Assembly (NCBI RefSeq): GCF_000234665.1 | Contig: NC_018325.1 | Location: 193,501 to 257,500, forward strand | Origin: Leishmania mexicana MHOM/GT/2001/U1103 | Taxonomy: Eukaryota; Euglenozoa; Kinetoplastea; Trypanosomatida; Trypanosomatidae | DNA length: 64,000 nucleotides | Direction of reading: 5' to 3' | Shown: positions 9,021 to 19,770 of the stretch, piece by piece | Position numbering within the stretch: the stretch's first letter is position 1 | How the letters are laid out: each line of letters begins with the position of its first letter | Position numbers and translations under genes: made by a program | The notes under the pieces: model-generated | The model's input: the letters and a program-made list of their open reading frames with translations, nothing else | What the model was told of the DNA's origin: nothing | The model's database searches: none

Positions 9021-10886
9021 TTAAGCCTGCCTCCTCGATGAAATCACCGACGGAGGCTGGCGCCGCACCGTCACCGTGTTTTTGGAGTTCGCCCCGTTCG
9101 CACCACCACTCGTGCCGTTGCTGTCGATGCTCGCAAAGGAGTTGTTCAGCGAGCCAGAGTTGGGATCCTGGTGCTTCTGTGCCTTAGGAGAGCGAGCGCG
9201 GGAACGCGGCTTGTCCTCTGTGCCTGATTGAGTCCTCCCGCCGCTTGGCGACCGCTTCGCTGTCAGATAGACAGGCGACATGGTGCGGCGCCGGCTGCCA
9301 CTTCGCGAGCCTGTCCCATGGTCGACGCCCCGTCGCGATGGTGACGGATTCGAAGACCGTGGGGTACAGTAGCTAGGCTCTGTGGCGGTGCGAGGGGCAA
9401 CGATGGAGCGGTACGGCGCGATCCCGCGATAGCTTGCGGCCGACGGTCGCCCCACCACATCACGAGTTGGTCTATTGCTGGCCAAGGGGCTACTTGTGCG
9501 GGGGGTGCCTCGTACAGACGTAGGATTGCTGAGCCCGAAAGAGCTGCTGGCCCACGCAGACGTCGGGATGGAGATGGAGGTCACCGAGGTGGTGTTGCCA
9601 GGACGACTGGCAGGCAATGACTGTATCCGTGTGTGGCTTTCCTTCGCGGTGCCTTTCTTATCCTTCGGCGTCGGCAGCGGGGACCCGTTGCGGTACCTGT
9701 GGCTAGACCCGAGCGTGGCAAACGGCGAACGTAGCTGCGTCGGCGCCGCCAGTCGCGCGTAGTCGATGGAGCGGGCCGACTCAGCAGACGATCGCTGGAG
9801 CTGCGGCGGTGCGGGGCCCCCTTCTCTGTCCCTACCTTTAGCGGGCTTGTCCTCAAGAAGAGAGAAGGAGCTGTGCGTGCTGGAGGCTGGCCCCGATCCT
9901 CGCAGTGCTGAGACCCGCTCCACACCTTTGGTCAACACCCCTGTACTCGTTTCTGTCGTCCCGCTATGAACTACCGGGAGAGACTGGCGCCCCTTGGGGC
10001 ACATGCGCGGATCAGACTCCAACCGACGAGAGCAGGGAGACGTGCTCCGGCTCAGAATACTGGGTAAGCGACGACCAGTGCGCAAACACAAGTGCCCCCG
10101 AAAGCCCAGGAAGCTACCGGGCTCCGCCGAAGCCGGATCCGCGGGGAACGATGCTGCGCGGTTGACAACAGGGCACGTCGTCCGAGAGTCCGCATCCGTG
10201 CCCTTCTTGGTGTCCACGAAAGTAATACGCCCTTTTGTGGGCTTGCCGTTCACGGGATTCCCCACGTCAACCTTCTCGGCGCACTGCCGATAAAGGTTAT
10301 TCGCCATCTGATCCTTATACAGCAATCCGTTGAGGAGGGTGTTGCGGAGCATCCACTGGTCGTTGTCAAGGCCAAATTGGCTGTCGTCTACGTCCTGAGC
10401 AAAGATATCATGGTCCACGTCGTGGCGCTTCGCAAACTGGCGCAGCTGCCGCTGGAAGTGGGGCTTGATGTCGGAATCGGGGTGCGCCATTTTCAAGTAC
10501 AGGAGTGCGCTCTCTAGCTTCCACCCATACTTCATAATCATGTATGCTGCGATAAGGGCAGGGCTGCGCGAGTTGCCGTACACGCTGTGCACCAGAACGC
10601 ACTCGCCTGCTGCAAGGGCCTCATCGATGAACTGAACCGCGCGGTGAATATTGTCGTCGGCTGTATCGAAAAGAATGGTGGTGCACACCGAACCGGCAGC
10701 ATCCTTCCAGGGGAAGGAGAGGTAGCTAAAGCCTGGCTCACCGAGGAAAAAGTCGGCCACCTCGGCACCGGCACAATTAATAATGTGAGTGATCTTGTTC
10801 ATGATCAAAAGCGTCTTGTCTGCCGCAGCGCCGGCGTTGCCGGCAAAGATGCCGTCCTTGATGCGCACCGCAACTAAATCCTCCAT
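9021..10886 (-). CDS. dual-specificity-phosphatase-fold protein, catalytic Cys replaced by Ser (probable pseudophosphatase)
   Basis: A 621-residue protein. Residues 1-155 form a compact dual-specificity phosphatase domain: the opening DGIFAGNAGAAADK, the ITHIINCA strand, the FPWKD loop that usually carries the general acid, and the active-site loop HSVYGNSRSPAL at 100-111. The family signature is HCxxGxxRS; here residue 101 is Ser (codon AGC, plus-strand GCT at 10584-10586) while the Arg and the rest of the loop are kept. A Cys-less loop normally cannot form the phosphocysteine intermediate, so this is probably a STYX-like binding or scaffolding protein. Residues from about 190 to 621 are low-complexity Ser/Pro/Arg/Thr-rich sequence with many SP and TP sites, likely disordered and phosphorylated. 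ATG start confirmed at 10886. The substrate or partner is unknown. Confidence 0.85.
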   Translation of the reverse strand: MEDLVAVRIKDGIFAGNAGAAADKTLLIMNKITHIINCAGAEVADFFLGEPGFSYLSFPWKDAAGSVCTTILFDTADDNIHRAVQFIDEALAAGECVLVHSVYGNSRSPALIAAYMIMKYGWKLESALLYLKMAHPDSDIKPHFQRQLRQFAKRHDVDHDIFAQDVDDSQFGLDNDQWMLRNTLLNGLLYKDQMANNLYRQCAEKVDVGNPVNGKPTKGRITFVDTKKGTDADSRTTCPVVNRAASFPADPASAEPGSFLGFRGHLCLRTGRRLPSILSRSTSPCSRRLESDPRMCPKGRQSLPVVHSGTTETSTGVLTKGVERVSALRGSGPASSTHSSFSLLEDKPAKGRDREGGPAPPQLQRSSAESARSIDYARLAAPTQLRSPFATLGSSHRYRNGSPLPTPKDKKGTAKESHTRIQSLPASRPGNTTSVTSISIPTSAWASSSFGLSNPTSVRGTPRTSSPLASNRPTRDVVGRPSAASYRGIAPYRSIVAPRTATEPSYCTPRSSNPSPSRRGVDHGTGSRSGSRRRTMSPVYLTAKRSPSGGRTQSGTEDKPRSRARSPKAQKHQDPNSGSLNNSFASIDSNGTSGGANGANSKNTVTVRRQPPSVISSRRQA

Positions 10887-12546
10887 CTCGCGCCTGCTAC
10901 GTTTCCTGAATCAGACCTCCCGAATGTATGAAACTACCGCTCGCCTTTTACGTGACAAGGCTTCGCACACGCTTCCAAACATAAAAAAGAAAACGAAAGT
11001 AAGAACACGGCGAGAGATGAGGGGAGCAAACAAGAACAGGTGCGCTGACACGCACACAGACACACGCGAGAGAGTCGCAACGGGTGCCCACCTCGCAAGA
11101 GGTGGCACTTCGCACAAAAGGAAGGGGAAAGGACACCAAAGGAAAAAAAGAAAGAAAAAAAACGAAGTACTCAGTAGTTGTAACCACGATCTCACTCAGC
11201 CTGTACGGAGTCGCAGAGGCCAGCTCTAGATCTTCTTGTGTCTGCGTCTCTGTGTGTGTCTGTGCCCGCGTGCTTTCTGCTTTCTTCGACAACGAACGTT
11301 GTGGCGAGAGTAGAGAATGGCGGAGACACGAGAAAGACAAACAACGGAAGAGGAGAGGAGGACGGAGGCAACAGAGGGAATTGGATGCATAGACACAGAA
11401 AGACAAAACGTTGCACAGCGGCTCACCAGGGGACCGAGGCGAAAGACGACAACCTCGATCCCATTGGGATGAAGCTCTGAGTTGAACAGGGCAGTTGACA
11501 TGGAATCTTGATGGGGATGCGTCGTGGTAGGCACTCGACTCGGCAAGATCCTGATCTCGCTCTAGCGACTCGCTGAGCAACAGTACATGACAGACGCACA
11601 CGACATTATTACGGTGGTGCGCAAGCACCACCACCCGTCCGCTGCTCCGTCGGTTTCACAGAAGGTACAGCAGCGCTCCCTTCACCTTTTCTTCCCTCTT
11701 TTGTTTTCGTTTTTTTGGTTTTAGTTACACTAGTGTTAATAGACTAAGTTGTGTACTTGCGTTTAGGGGTCCTTCTTTGGTGCGTGTGTGCGTGCATCCT
11801 CTGTGCGTTATTCAGAGTGGCGAAGAACATCTGGGAGTTACCTTGTTCTCCCCCTCTCGTGGATCGTGCGTTTCGTTTTTCTCCTCTCGTTTGGCCTCCT
11901 TTCGCCACACGCGTTACCTTCTGCACAAGTGCAAGGCGCTAAACCCCTTCCTTTTTTCTCGCTGGACAGCAAGCGTTAAACGGTCCCCCCTCGTCCCTCC
12001 GTAGGGTCCGCACTTGGCAGTTTGTTTGTTTTTTTCCACCCACCCTCAAGCCTGCTCCATATCGCCTCCTGCTCTTCAATCACGTGCACACCACCACCAC
12101 CACCCCTTTCCTGGATTTCCTCGTCCTCGAAGAGAGCCACCACATAAAATAAGGGACAACAAGGGAGGGGGAGGGGAGGGTGGTGGTGGTGGTGGGTGTG
12201 CACGTGGATGAGGAATAGGGGAAACAGAAACAAAAAAAAACAAAAAAAGCATGCGAGCGGTAAAGTGAAAAAAGACAACGACAGAGAGGTGCGGAGAAAC
12301 CGAGAAATAAAAGGCCCGCCGACGCTGAAAAAGGCATCAACAACCACAAAAAAAAATGGAAAAAAAAACAACGGAGAACGTGTAAGAGGAAAGGCAGAAC
12401 AATGAAAGACAGCAAGCGACGACGACGACGAAAAAAAAAGCATGGCAGTCCCCTCCCCCTCGTCACGCACATCGCGTTTTTTCTCTGGCTTATCAAGGCA
12501 GACGTGTATTATACATACACACCCACAATGGGAAGCAGCGGCCTCC
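10887..12546. other. intergenic region, no gene seen
   Basis: The spacer between the ABCE1 and phosphatase-like genes, expected to hold the 3' UTR of ABCE1 and the trans-splice site of the downstream gene. It includes GGT/GGGA repeats near 12160-12200 and A-rich runs near 12230-12380. Open frames are pyrimidine-tract translations (Phe, Leu, Ser, Cys) without family signatures. Confidence 0.55.
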
Positions 12547-14526
12547 CTAGTTCTTGTGGGCCTTCTTCCCCTTCCCATCGTCCCCGTCACCGTCGTGGCG
12601 CTGGTTCTGTTGCTTCTTGGGCACTGCCTTCACGTCAGCTCCGTCGTCGTTGTCTGAGTCGTCTCTGTTCTTCTGCGCAGGTTTCTTCCCCTTCGGGTCC
12701 TCCATATCCGTCATGTAGAAGTAGTTGCCCGAAGCCTTCTGATCGCGGTCCTTGACGGAGTCCAGCTTGTTGATGCGAGGTCGGAAGTTCGTGGGGTCGC
12801 GGCGGAAGGTGATGTTGAGGCTCTTGAGGAACCTATTCATGCCTTCAAGGAGGCCGCACGGCGTCCGCGCTGTGCAGTTCACGGCGGGTGTACCGTCGTA
12901 CACGATAACTCTGTCGGCCAGGTATGTGGCCATGATAAAATCGTGCTCCACGATGAACGCCGTGCGCTTGCTGTTCAGGATGAAGCGCTTGATCACGCGA
13001 GAGGCGATGATACGCTGATCGGAGTCAAGGTACGCACTAGGCTCATCGATGAGGTAGATGTTGGCCGGTGTACCCAGTGCAATGCACAGACCGACACGCT
13101 GGAGCTGGCCACCGGAGAGATTCTGGACTTCCTGGTCCAGAAGCTCTTCGATCGTGAGCGGCTTCAGAACATCCGTCTGAAACTGTGGATGGCAGTACAT
13201 TTCGTAGATCTTTGTCTGGAGAAGGTCACGCACCGTGCCCTGGAACTTTGGCGCAATCTTCTGGGGCTTGTAACTGATGGACAGCTTCGGCACCTCGACG
13301 TCGTTGTCCGGCTTCACGTGACCGGCGAGCATGCGAATGAAAGTGGTCTTTCCGCAACCATTCTCGCCCAGAAGCACCACAATCTCAGAGTCGGAGAAGG
13401 TGCCAGCATCTACGGACAGGCTGAAGGACCCTAGGTTCTTGTTCATGGCTGGGTACTCATTCATAGCGCGGCGCTTGCTGACACCCTCTTCAATATCGTC
13501 TGCGATGTGGAATGTGAGGCCCTCCTCACGGAATCGCAGGTTCTCCGTCGGCACGAAACCATCAAGGAAGATGTTAATGCCCTCGCGCACACCATAGGGC
13601 ATTGTCACCACACCGTAGATGCCAGGAACGCCGTACAGCACACAGACGAAATCAGACATGTAGTCCACCACGGACAGGTCATGCTCTACGACGATCACGT
13701 AGTTGGTCTCGGTCAGCATGGAGCGGATGACCTGGGCGGCGGTAAGACGCTGGCGCACGTCAAGGTAGCTAGAGGGCTCATCGTACATGTACACCTGCGC
13801 ATTCTGCACGCAAAGAGCGGCAATGGTGAAGCGCTGCAGCTCGCCACCAGACAGCTTGTCCAAGGTACGATCCGCCACGTTCTTCAGATCAAGAACTTCC
13901 ATGAAGTAATCCTTCATGCTACGCTCGTCTGCCTTGGTAAGAAGAGTCTCTACCACCCCATTGTTGGTCTTTGGCACCTTGTCTACGTACTGCGGCTTCA
14001 GAAGAACGCGCATCTTGTCGTCTAGTAGGTGCTGGAAGTATGCCTGATGCTCAGAGCCGCGGAAGTACTTGAGAATCTCGTCCCACCCAGGCTCATTCAT
14101 GTACCTTCCGAGGTTCGGCTTAATGCGGCCTTTCAGGACCGAGAGGGCAGTCGATTTGCCTGTACCGTTCGCGCCAACAAGGCCAAGCACCTGTCCGGGA
14201 CGAGGCAGTGGAAGGCGATGTAGCTTGAAGCTGTTAGGGCCGTAGCGGTGCACAGTGTCCCTCTCTAGGTTAGAGGGGAGGTTGATGATACGAATCGCAT
14301 CGTAGGGGCACTTCTTCACGCACAGTGCGCAACCAATGCAAAGTTCCTCGGAAATCTTGGAGATGGTGCTTTGGTGGCTCACCTCGATGCACAGCTTACC
14401 CTGCAGCACAACAGGGCAGCACTTGTGGCATTCTAGGTTGCACTTGCGTGGCTTGCAGCGGTCTGCATTGACCACCGCAATACGGGTAAGGCGCGACTGC
14501 TCTTCGGCCTGCTTCTTCGGTGGCAT
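12547..14526 (-). CDS. ABCE1: ABCE1 / RLI1 ribosome recycling factor
   Basis: A 659-residue ATP-binding cassette protein of subfamily E, which splits post-termination ribosomes and acts in initiation. The N-terminal Fe-S domain has all eight cysteines in two ferredoxin-like sets: C24, C29, C33, C37 and C63, C66, C69, C73. The first nucleotide-binding domain has Walker [10 protein letters not shown] at 118-126, signature LSGGELQR at 225-232 and Walker B ending DEPSSYLD at 249-256. The second has GENGCGKTT at 387-395, LSGGQLQR at 470-477 and DEPSAYLD near 494-501. The region after about residue 612 is a Lys/Asp/Gly-rich tail of roughly 45-50 residues that makes this protein longer than the usual 600 or so. 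ATG start confirmed at 14526 with a pyrimidine tract and AG just upstream. The identification is very secure. Confidence 0.97.
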   Translation of the reverse strand: MPPKKQAEEQSRLTRIAVVNADRCKPRKCNLECHKCCPVVLQGKLCIEVSHQSTISKISEELCIGCALCVKKCPYDAIRIINLPSNLERDTVHRYGPNSFKLHRLPLPRPGQVLGLVGANGTGKSTALSVLKGRIKPNLGRYMNEPGWDEILKYFRGSEHQAYFQHLLDDKMRVLLKPQYVDKVPKTNNGVVETLLTKADERSMKDYFMEVLDLKNVADRTLDKLSGGELQRFTIAALCVQNAQVYMYDEPSSYLDVRQRLTAAQVIRSMLTETNYVIVVEHDLSVVDYMSDFVCVLYGVPGIYGVVTMPYGVREGINIFLDGFVPTENLRFREEGLTFHIADDIEEGVSKRRAMNEYPAMNKNLGSFSLSVDAGTFSDSEIVVLLGENGCGKTTFIRMLAGHVKPDNDVEVPKLSISYKPQKIAPKFQGTVRDLLQTKIYEMYCHPQFQTDVLKPLTIEELLDQEVQNLSGGQLQRVGLCIALGTPANIYLIDEPSAYLDSDQRIIASRVIKRFILNSKRTAFIVEHDFIMATYLADRVIVYDGTPAVNCTARTPCGLLEGMNRFLKSLNITFRRDPTNFRPRINKLDSVKDRDQKASGNYFYMTDMEDPKGKKPAQKNRDDSDNDDGADVKAVPKKQQNQRHDGDGDDGKGKKAHKN

Positions 14527-14550
14527 CGAAATCGATTGTATGCTTCCTTC

Positions 14551-14595
14551 CTGTTCGTTTTCGGTGACGGGAAAATCAAGGAGAGGGGAGACAGA
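14551..14595 (-). promoter_or_regulatory. candidate trans-splice acceptor for ABCE1
   Basis: Minus-strand C/T-rich tract (plus 14565-14595) followed by ACAG, with AG at 14552-14551, 25 bases before the ATG. The position is inferred from the pattern. Confidence 0.5.
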
Positions 14596-14958
14596 ACAGA
14601 TGATTCATAGCTGTGCATGAAAGTTGATTCACAGCAGTGGCAAGCCCAACTAGAAGGCCGCTGGAAGATACAGAGGTGTCTCCAGGATTGTCAGGTAACG
14701 CGACGGCACCAGCAGAAGCCTCGGGAAGAGACGGCCCAGCTGGCAGGTGTTCACAACATGTGCAAAAAAAAAACTGATGTGCTCCTTCGGCCAATCTACA
14801 CAAAAGCTGCCAGGGACACGGGAACCGTTTTTCCTCCCCTTCAGTGGAGTGTGATGCATTTATCCCGTTTGTAAGCCGTCATGTACACGCAAACACTCCG
14901 CAGGGCACACCATCGAAGAGGAATAGGAGCCCAGTCTTCTCTTCCTTTTCAAACGCAT

Positions 14959-15535
14959 CCGTTCTCTGCCATACAACACGAGGCCAAACACCTCCACACA
15001 CACCTTCCTCCGTCACAGGCCCAACCTCGCGTGGCGCGATGGCAGCCGTAGACGCACACACAAACACACACGCACCCGCCACAGCAATGCGCCGAGCCAG
15101 CCGTCGGAGAGCACGGCCGCTGCCTCAACTCGCGCCCTCGCCGTGCCGGCCGCCACCAGGTGCGTCTCCCCCTCGCGGTGGCGCTCAGGCTCCCCACACC
15201 AGTGGGCGGTGTGTGAGGGCCGGGGGTGGGAGGCGCCCGCGTCACGGTGACACCCTGCTCACCATGGGGATGGCACAGATAGCGCTCACTGTCGCGGGTC
15301 ACTCCGATGCAACGTCATCCAGGGCCCCACCGCCGACACCAGCAGCGATCCATCGCTCTGACCTCCCTCTCCTGCGGCGTAGGCACCTGACCCCGTCACT
15401 ACCAGAAGTGGCTCTGGCATTTGCCAGGGGATGGGGAGGAGGCTGCCTGGCTTCCTCCAGAGAAAGTGGGTACTGGACTCTGAGGTGCCACGCGCTGAGA
15501 GGGGTGTGTGTGTGTGTCCCTCTCCTGTCATCAAC
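14959..15535 (-). repeat. SIDER-like dispersed repeat, copy A
   Basis: A near full-length copy of a repeat found six times in the window. The shared core includes CCACACCAGTGGGCGGTGTG, the CCCTGCTCACCATGGGGATG segment and CCGTCACTACCAGAAGTGG. Read on the minus strand it has the same orientation as transcription here. The upstream flank GCCATACAACACGAGG is shared with copy B. I assign it to the Leishmania SIDER family (degenerate short retroposons often in 3' UTRs) from memory of the family; SIDER2 is the likelier subtype. Small open frames inside it recur in every copy and are not taken as genes. Confidence 0.75.
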
Positions 15536-15826
15536 GATATAGAACCGGCTCCAGGTTAAAACCCGAAACGGTGATAGTCGCAAGACAGTGTCCTCGAAGC
15601 AGGGAGACTGACGTCACACTCTCACGCAGGAAAAGTAATAAGTGTTGCTCTTTCTGCTCCGGCCTTTCATGATACGATACGTTGTCGCCTGTGAAGAGAC
15701 AGTTGTCAAACCGTGTGTCAGTAAGCAGAGGCGATTAGAGTACGGTATACCGATGCTAGTGGCAACCAAGAAGATAACAAGGGCTTTATAGTGTACCCGA
15801 CCTTTCTGGTATATGACGTGCCCGCA

Positions 15827-16285
15827 CTAGCCAAAGGCGGAGGTTCTCCTGCTCCTGGGATGACAGCTTGCTCCACTTTTCCATGATAGCAAGCCGACAC
15901 TCGAATCAACCATGCTGGTATCATGGGAGTCAAAGGGAGCGAGCCCAGCACACAGATCTGCCCTGACATGGTCCTCCTCGACCTCATCCGTAGGAAAAAC
16001 AGACATCCTGTAGAACTTTGCCACCAAAGCGAAGAATTTTTCGAACGTTGTAGGCCCTTTTCTCTCTGCGTTGCACCTCTTCCAAAAGATGTCGAAGGTC
16101 TTATCCGATCGACCAGACGCAACGAAGGGAAGTAGCGCTTCAACCACAGGAGCACTGAAAGTGCCGCTCCCCCTTGAATCCAAGATGAAAGCCTCTGTCA
16201 GATCCACACCTTTGTTGTGTAACACCTAGAGCATAGTTGTGGACATGGCCCGGCACCTTTGCGGCCCCTTTTGCCCCCATGACGC
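15827..16285 (-). pseudogene. decayed gene with EF-hand-like motifs
   Basis: The minus frame 15827-16225 has good globular composition, but no ATG opens it: a TAG lies directly before its first codon. It contains two EF-hand-like loops, ILDSRGSGTFSAPVVEALL and FWKRCNAERKGPTTFEKFF. In the second, position 1 is Asn and position 12 is Lys instead of acidic residues. A different minus frame just upstream, beginning MGAKGAAKVPG near 16280, flows into it if one frameshift is allowed near 16200. The C-terminal end shifts into further frames. I read this as a broken gene for a calcium-binding-type protein, or possibly as sequence errors in a real gene. The identity of the parent is unknown. Confidence 0.45.
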
Positions 16286-16607
16286 CGGTGACGCACTGAA
16301 TCCCAAAGGGAAAGATAATCGAGAAAGCAAGTGGAAAGAAACGAGAACGTGTTGGAAGCTAAGGGATAGCGCTACGAGGAGAGAGTCTGAGTTGGCCCCC
16401 CTGGTCGAGATGCTTCACATTACGGCCGCGGCTACAACACTCTCCTGCACGTTCGACAGAGAGTTGTAAGAACAGGTTGCTGCGCCAACAGTGCAGCTCA
16501 CACCGTGTCAAGTGCAGCTATCTTCAACCTCGTTTCGCGCAGAATGCAAAGAAAAAGAAACGCTACTAAGTTAAGAGAAAGCAGGTCATAACTGTGTAGT
16601 ACATTCC

Positions 16608-17540
16608 CTACTTTGCCTCGCTGAAAGGAGTAGAGCTGTGTGCCTCCCCGCTCCTCACATCCAGAGCGTTAATAAGACCGGATTCTTGCGCTCCACACGG
16701 ACTAACCTCACGGAACGGGGTATAAATCGGTTGAGGTGAATGCTCAGGGGTGTACACGCTAGACGAGCCCACACCGCGGATGCCCTGGAAAAGATACCCG
16801 GCGCTCTGGAGTTGTTCTACAAAGTCGTCCACTCGCTGAAGGGAGTCACCATTCTTCCGGGTCATAGACTCCTGCAGTGTACGAGCTAAAGTGGCCAGCT
16901 GGGTGCCGTCGCTGCTACGCAAGCAGGAAACAAGCGTGTGCATCACATAATCGGCTCCATACTTTCGCCCACAGCAGAACTCAGGCCTGCGCGAGCGCAC
17001 CCACTCGAAAAAGTCCACAAAGGGGTTGGTCTGGCGAACCGCCTCAAAGTCCTTCTTCATCTGATCCTGCTCACTTTGCTGAAACTGTACAGCAAACAGG
17101 ATGTGCTTCGCCTGCAGCTCTACGCTCGCCGTCCAAAGAGGCAGCTCCAGGCCATTTACTCCGCGCGTGAATTGACGAAAGAGGATCTTACCGGATAAGT
17201 ACACCAGCGTGCAACCCGTCAACAGGAAGAGCCAGTCCACCCTTCCCTGATTCTGGAAAGGGTTCCCACCAAACCCTGAGTATCCCTGTACTCCAGCGCT
17301 GCGCGCTGCCTGCTGAGCTGCACTTGCGTTTATACCCATTGTAGAGAAGTGCCCATATTCGTGGTGGGTCATTTCAGGGATCTGCATTCCGCGGTACTTC
17401 TGCTGAACCTTTTGGCGGAGCTCCTCCTCCCTAGCACGCTCCTCCGCACTCTGCTCAAGACGGAGGACCGCGGTCGAAGACAACAAGCGCGCCCCTACCC
17501 AAAAGGGTGGCGATGTGCGGTGTATATTGAGTCGGAGCAT
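16608..17540 (-). CDS. hypothetical membrane protein, probably mitochondrial
   Basis: A 310-residue protein that I do not recognise. The frame is open to a GTG upstream, but the first ATG gives MLRLNIHRTSPPFWVGARLLSS, a typical mitochondrial presequence rich in Arg, Ser and hydrophobics without acids. Residues 32-50 are a charged, helix-like segment (EERAREEELRQKVQQKY). One hydrophobic segment, WLFLLTGCTLVYLSGKILF at about 103-121, looks like a single membrane span. A soluble C-terminal domain with Cys pairs (PEFCCGRKYG) follows. It is close to the outer end of the minus-strand array, next to the strand-switch region. Function unknown. Confidence 0.7.
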   Translation of the reverse strand: MLRLNIHRTSPPFWVGARLLSSTAVLRLEQSAEERAREEELRQKVQQKYRGMQIPEMTHHEYGHFSTMGINASAAQQAARSAGVQGYSGFGGNPFQNQGRVDWLFLLTGCTLVYLSGKILFRQFTRGVNGLELPLWTASVELQAKHILFAVQFQQSEQDQMKKDFEAVRQTNPFVDFFEWVRSRRPEFCCGRKYGADYVMHTLVSCLRSSDGTQLATLARTLQESMTRKNGDSLQRVDDFVEQLQSAGYLFQGIRGVGSSSVYTPEHSPQPIYTPFREVSPCGAQESGLINALDVRSGEAHSSTPFSEAK

Positions 17541-17832
17541 GGAGAATTTGTGTGCGACGCAAATCACTAGTCCTCCTTTCTTGCCATATACAGGAAAGTT
17601 GAGAAGGAGAAGAAGTGAAAGTGAGGAGCGCACAGAAAAGGGCCATGTTTCGCACTGTACAATGCTACTGCTCGTGGCAGATGGACTGCTCTGCAGCCAG
17701 TGATGACAGGACACTAGAATGTCATGACTCGCTTCGCTTTGCTTTGGCTTTGATCGACTGTGTGCTTCATCCAGACTTCCTGTTTGTGATCCGTCAAATA
17801 GGCCACAGCTACTTTCGCCAGTGTGAATGCAT

Positions 17833-18015
17833 CTATAAACGAGCCCTTTTCAGCTCCACTATCGTATCCCCTGTGTCACAACCCTCATAGTTGCCGCGAT
17901 TCAGCGGTCCTTTGAGCCGAATACAACTTCCAATGAGCAACGCAATCACTGCGGCAACCACCACACTGGTGGCTGGCAACAGTACATCCGAGTCATTGAT
18001 GAATTGAAAGTCCAT
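17833..18015 (-). CDS. small single-span membrane peptide (hypothetical)
   Basis: A 60-residue frame starting with ATG at 18015 (MDFQFINDSD). It has one strongly hydrophobic helix, LLPATSVVVAAVIALLIGSC at about 12-31, then a basic and polar tail. It would be the first gene of the minus-strand unit. Small size and lack of a known family keep confidence low, but the clean membrane helix flanked by charged ends looks coding. Confidence 0.4.
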   Translation of the reverse strand: MDFQFINDSDVLLPATSVVVAAVIALLIGSCIRLKGPLNRGNYEGCDTGDTIVELKRARL

Positions 18016-19210
18016 CCCTAGTGCTGTCTCCAAGAGTCACCTTTTGCGGCTGATTAAGCAGAAGAAATAGACGAAAAAAAAACGTGGTGTGAAATAGTAG
18101 AAAGTTGGTAAATGTGTTGTAAAAGTTAAGTTTCATGGAGGATACGTCAGAGAGCAGACACTCCTCCCCTATACCTGGGACAGCATCAATTCCAATACAC
18201 TATGCGCCTGCGTTTTTATGTAAGAAGCTGCGACAAGCTCCAGGGATTGCTTTTCAGAGATGTCTCGGCACTGTACCACTTCGTCCCTCCCCAGTGGGTC
18301 GATCGAAACACTGTGCCTGGCTGTTGAAGCGACCCACACACACCATAGTTTCTCGTTCACTGTGAACATAATAATATTACAGCAAACCCAGAAGCAGCGG
18401 TACGTCGACCGCACATCAACAAACCTCGTTTTATTTTTAAGTCACAGATGAAGTACGGTGACCACCTATAACCCTCGACACCCACTCAAAGAACCAAATT
18501 TCCCGATAATAGCTCCTCCCAGCCCCGTCATTCCACAATGCGACCCAAGCCATTCCCTCTGCCGTCCCACAAACAACAAACCTACCCCAATTGAAGCCAA
18601 GGGTCAGCAATCATTCAAGTGACTGCTCAGTCAAATGGCCCAAACAACCTCTTCGAAACAAAATAGAGAAGACCTCCAGAATTGAAGCAAGTCAACAGCA
18701 GCGCAAGCAAGCAAACAAAATGTCGAATTTGCGAGCTTGCCAGGTATAGTATTTAGTCCATTGCTGAGAAAGCGCTAAGATCGCTGCAGTGAATGTCGAG
18801 TGTCCACTATACAATGAGCTCCGCCACATTGAGGAATCCTCCCTCCTTGGAATCAGCTCGCCTTTGACCATCCCCTAAAGCATCCGGGGTGCTCTGTGCA
18901 CAGCCTTCACAGCCGAAGCAGTGCAACAGCAAAACGACTTCTTACAGTGGAATCAAAACCCCTTTCCTCCCTTCGCTCAAGCAGACACTAGTTCTCAATG
19001 TAAAATCAACATAGTACAACAACTCCCTTTCCGGCAAGACCTTCTGGCACGACAGAGACTGACAACATCCTGAAACACCTACAATCCTCTCCCGCCAAGC
19101 TCCACCTCTTCAATCACGTTCCTTCGATCCAAGGCCCGTAGCCATTTATCAGACACATGTACTTTCTCACAGATACAAAAACCCCAGAAGTTAATCTGTT
19201 TGTGCACCTG

Positions 19211-19770
19211 TCCGTTCTCTTCCATACAACACGAGGCCAAACACCTCCACACACACCCTCCTCCGTCACAGCCCCAACCTCGCGTGGCGCGATGGCAGCC
19301 GTAGACGCACACACAAACACACACGCACCTGCCACAGCAATGCATCGAGCCAGCCGTCGGAGAGCACGGCCGCTGCCTCAACTCGCGCCCTCGCCGTGCC
19401 GGCCGCCACCAGGTGCGTCTCCCCCTCGCGGTGGCGCTAAGGCTCCCCACACCAGTGGGCGGTGTGTGAGGGCCGGGGGTGGGAGGCGCCCGCGTCACGG
19501 TGACACCCTGCTCACCATGGGGATGGTACAGATAGTGCTCACTGTCGCGGGTCACTCCGATGCAACGTCATCCAGGGCCCCACCGCCGACACCAGCAGCG
19601 ATCCATCGCTCTGACCTCCCTCTCCTGCGGCGTAGGCACCTGACCCCGTCACTACCAGAAGTGGCTCTGGCATTTGGCGGGGGATGGAGAAGGAGACCCC
19701 TGGTTTCCCCGGGCAAAGTTCGCGCACTGGGCTTTGAGGTGTCGTTTGTCATGAGGGCTACAAAGTTGTG
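19211..19770 (-). repeat. SIDER-like dispersed repeat, copy B
   Basis: Nearly identical to copy A from the CCATACAACACGAGG flank through CACTACCAGAAGTGGCTCTGG. After about 19680 the match to the consensus gets steadily worse and becomes unrecognisable by about 19770. It has the same orientation as copy A. It shares with copy A the change that breaks the GATGCATC palindrome (GATCCATC). Confidence 0.72.
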
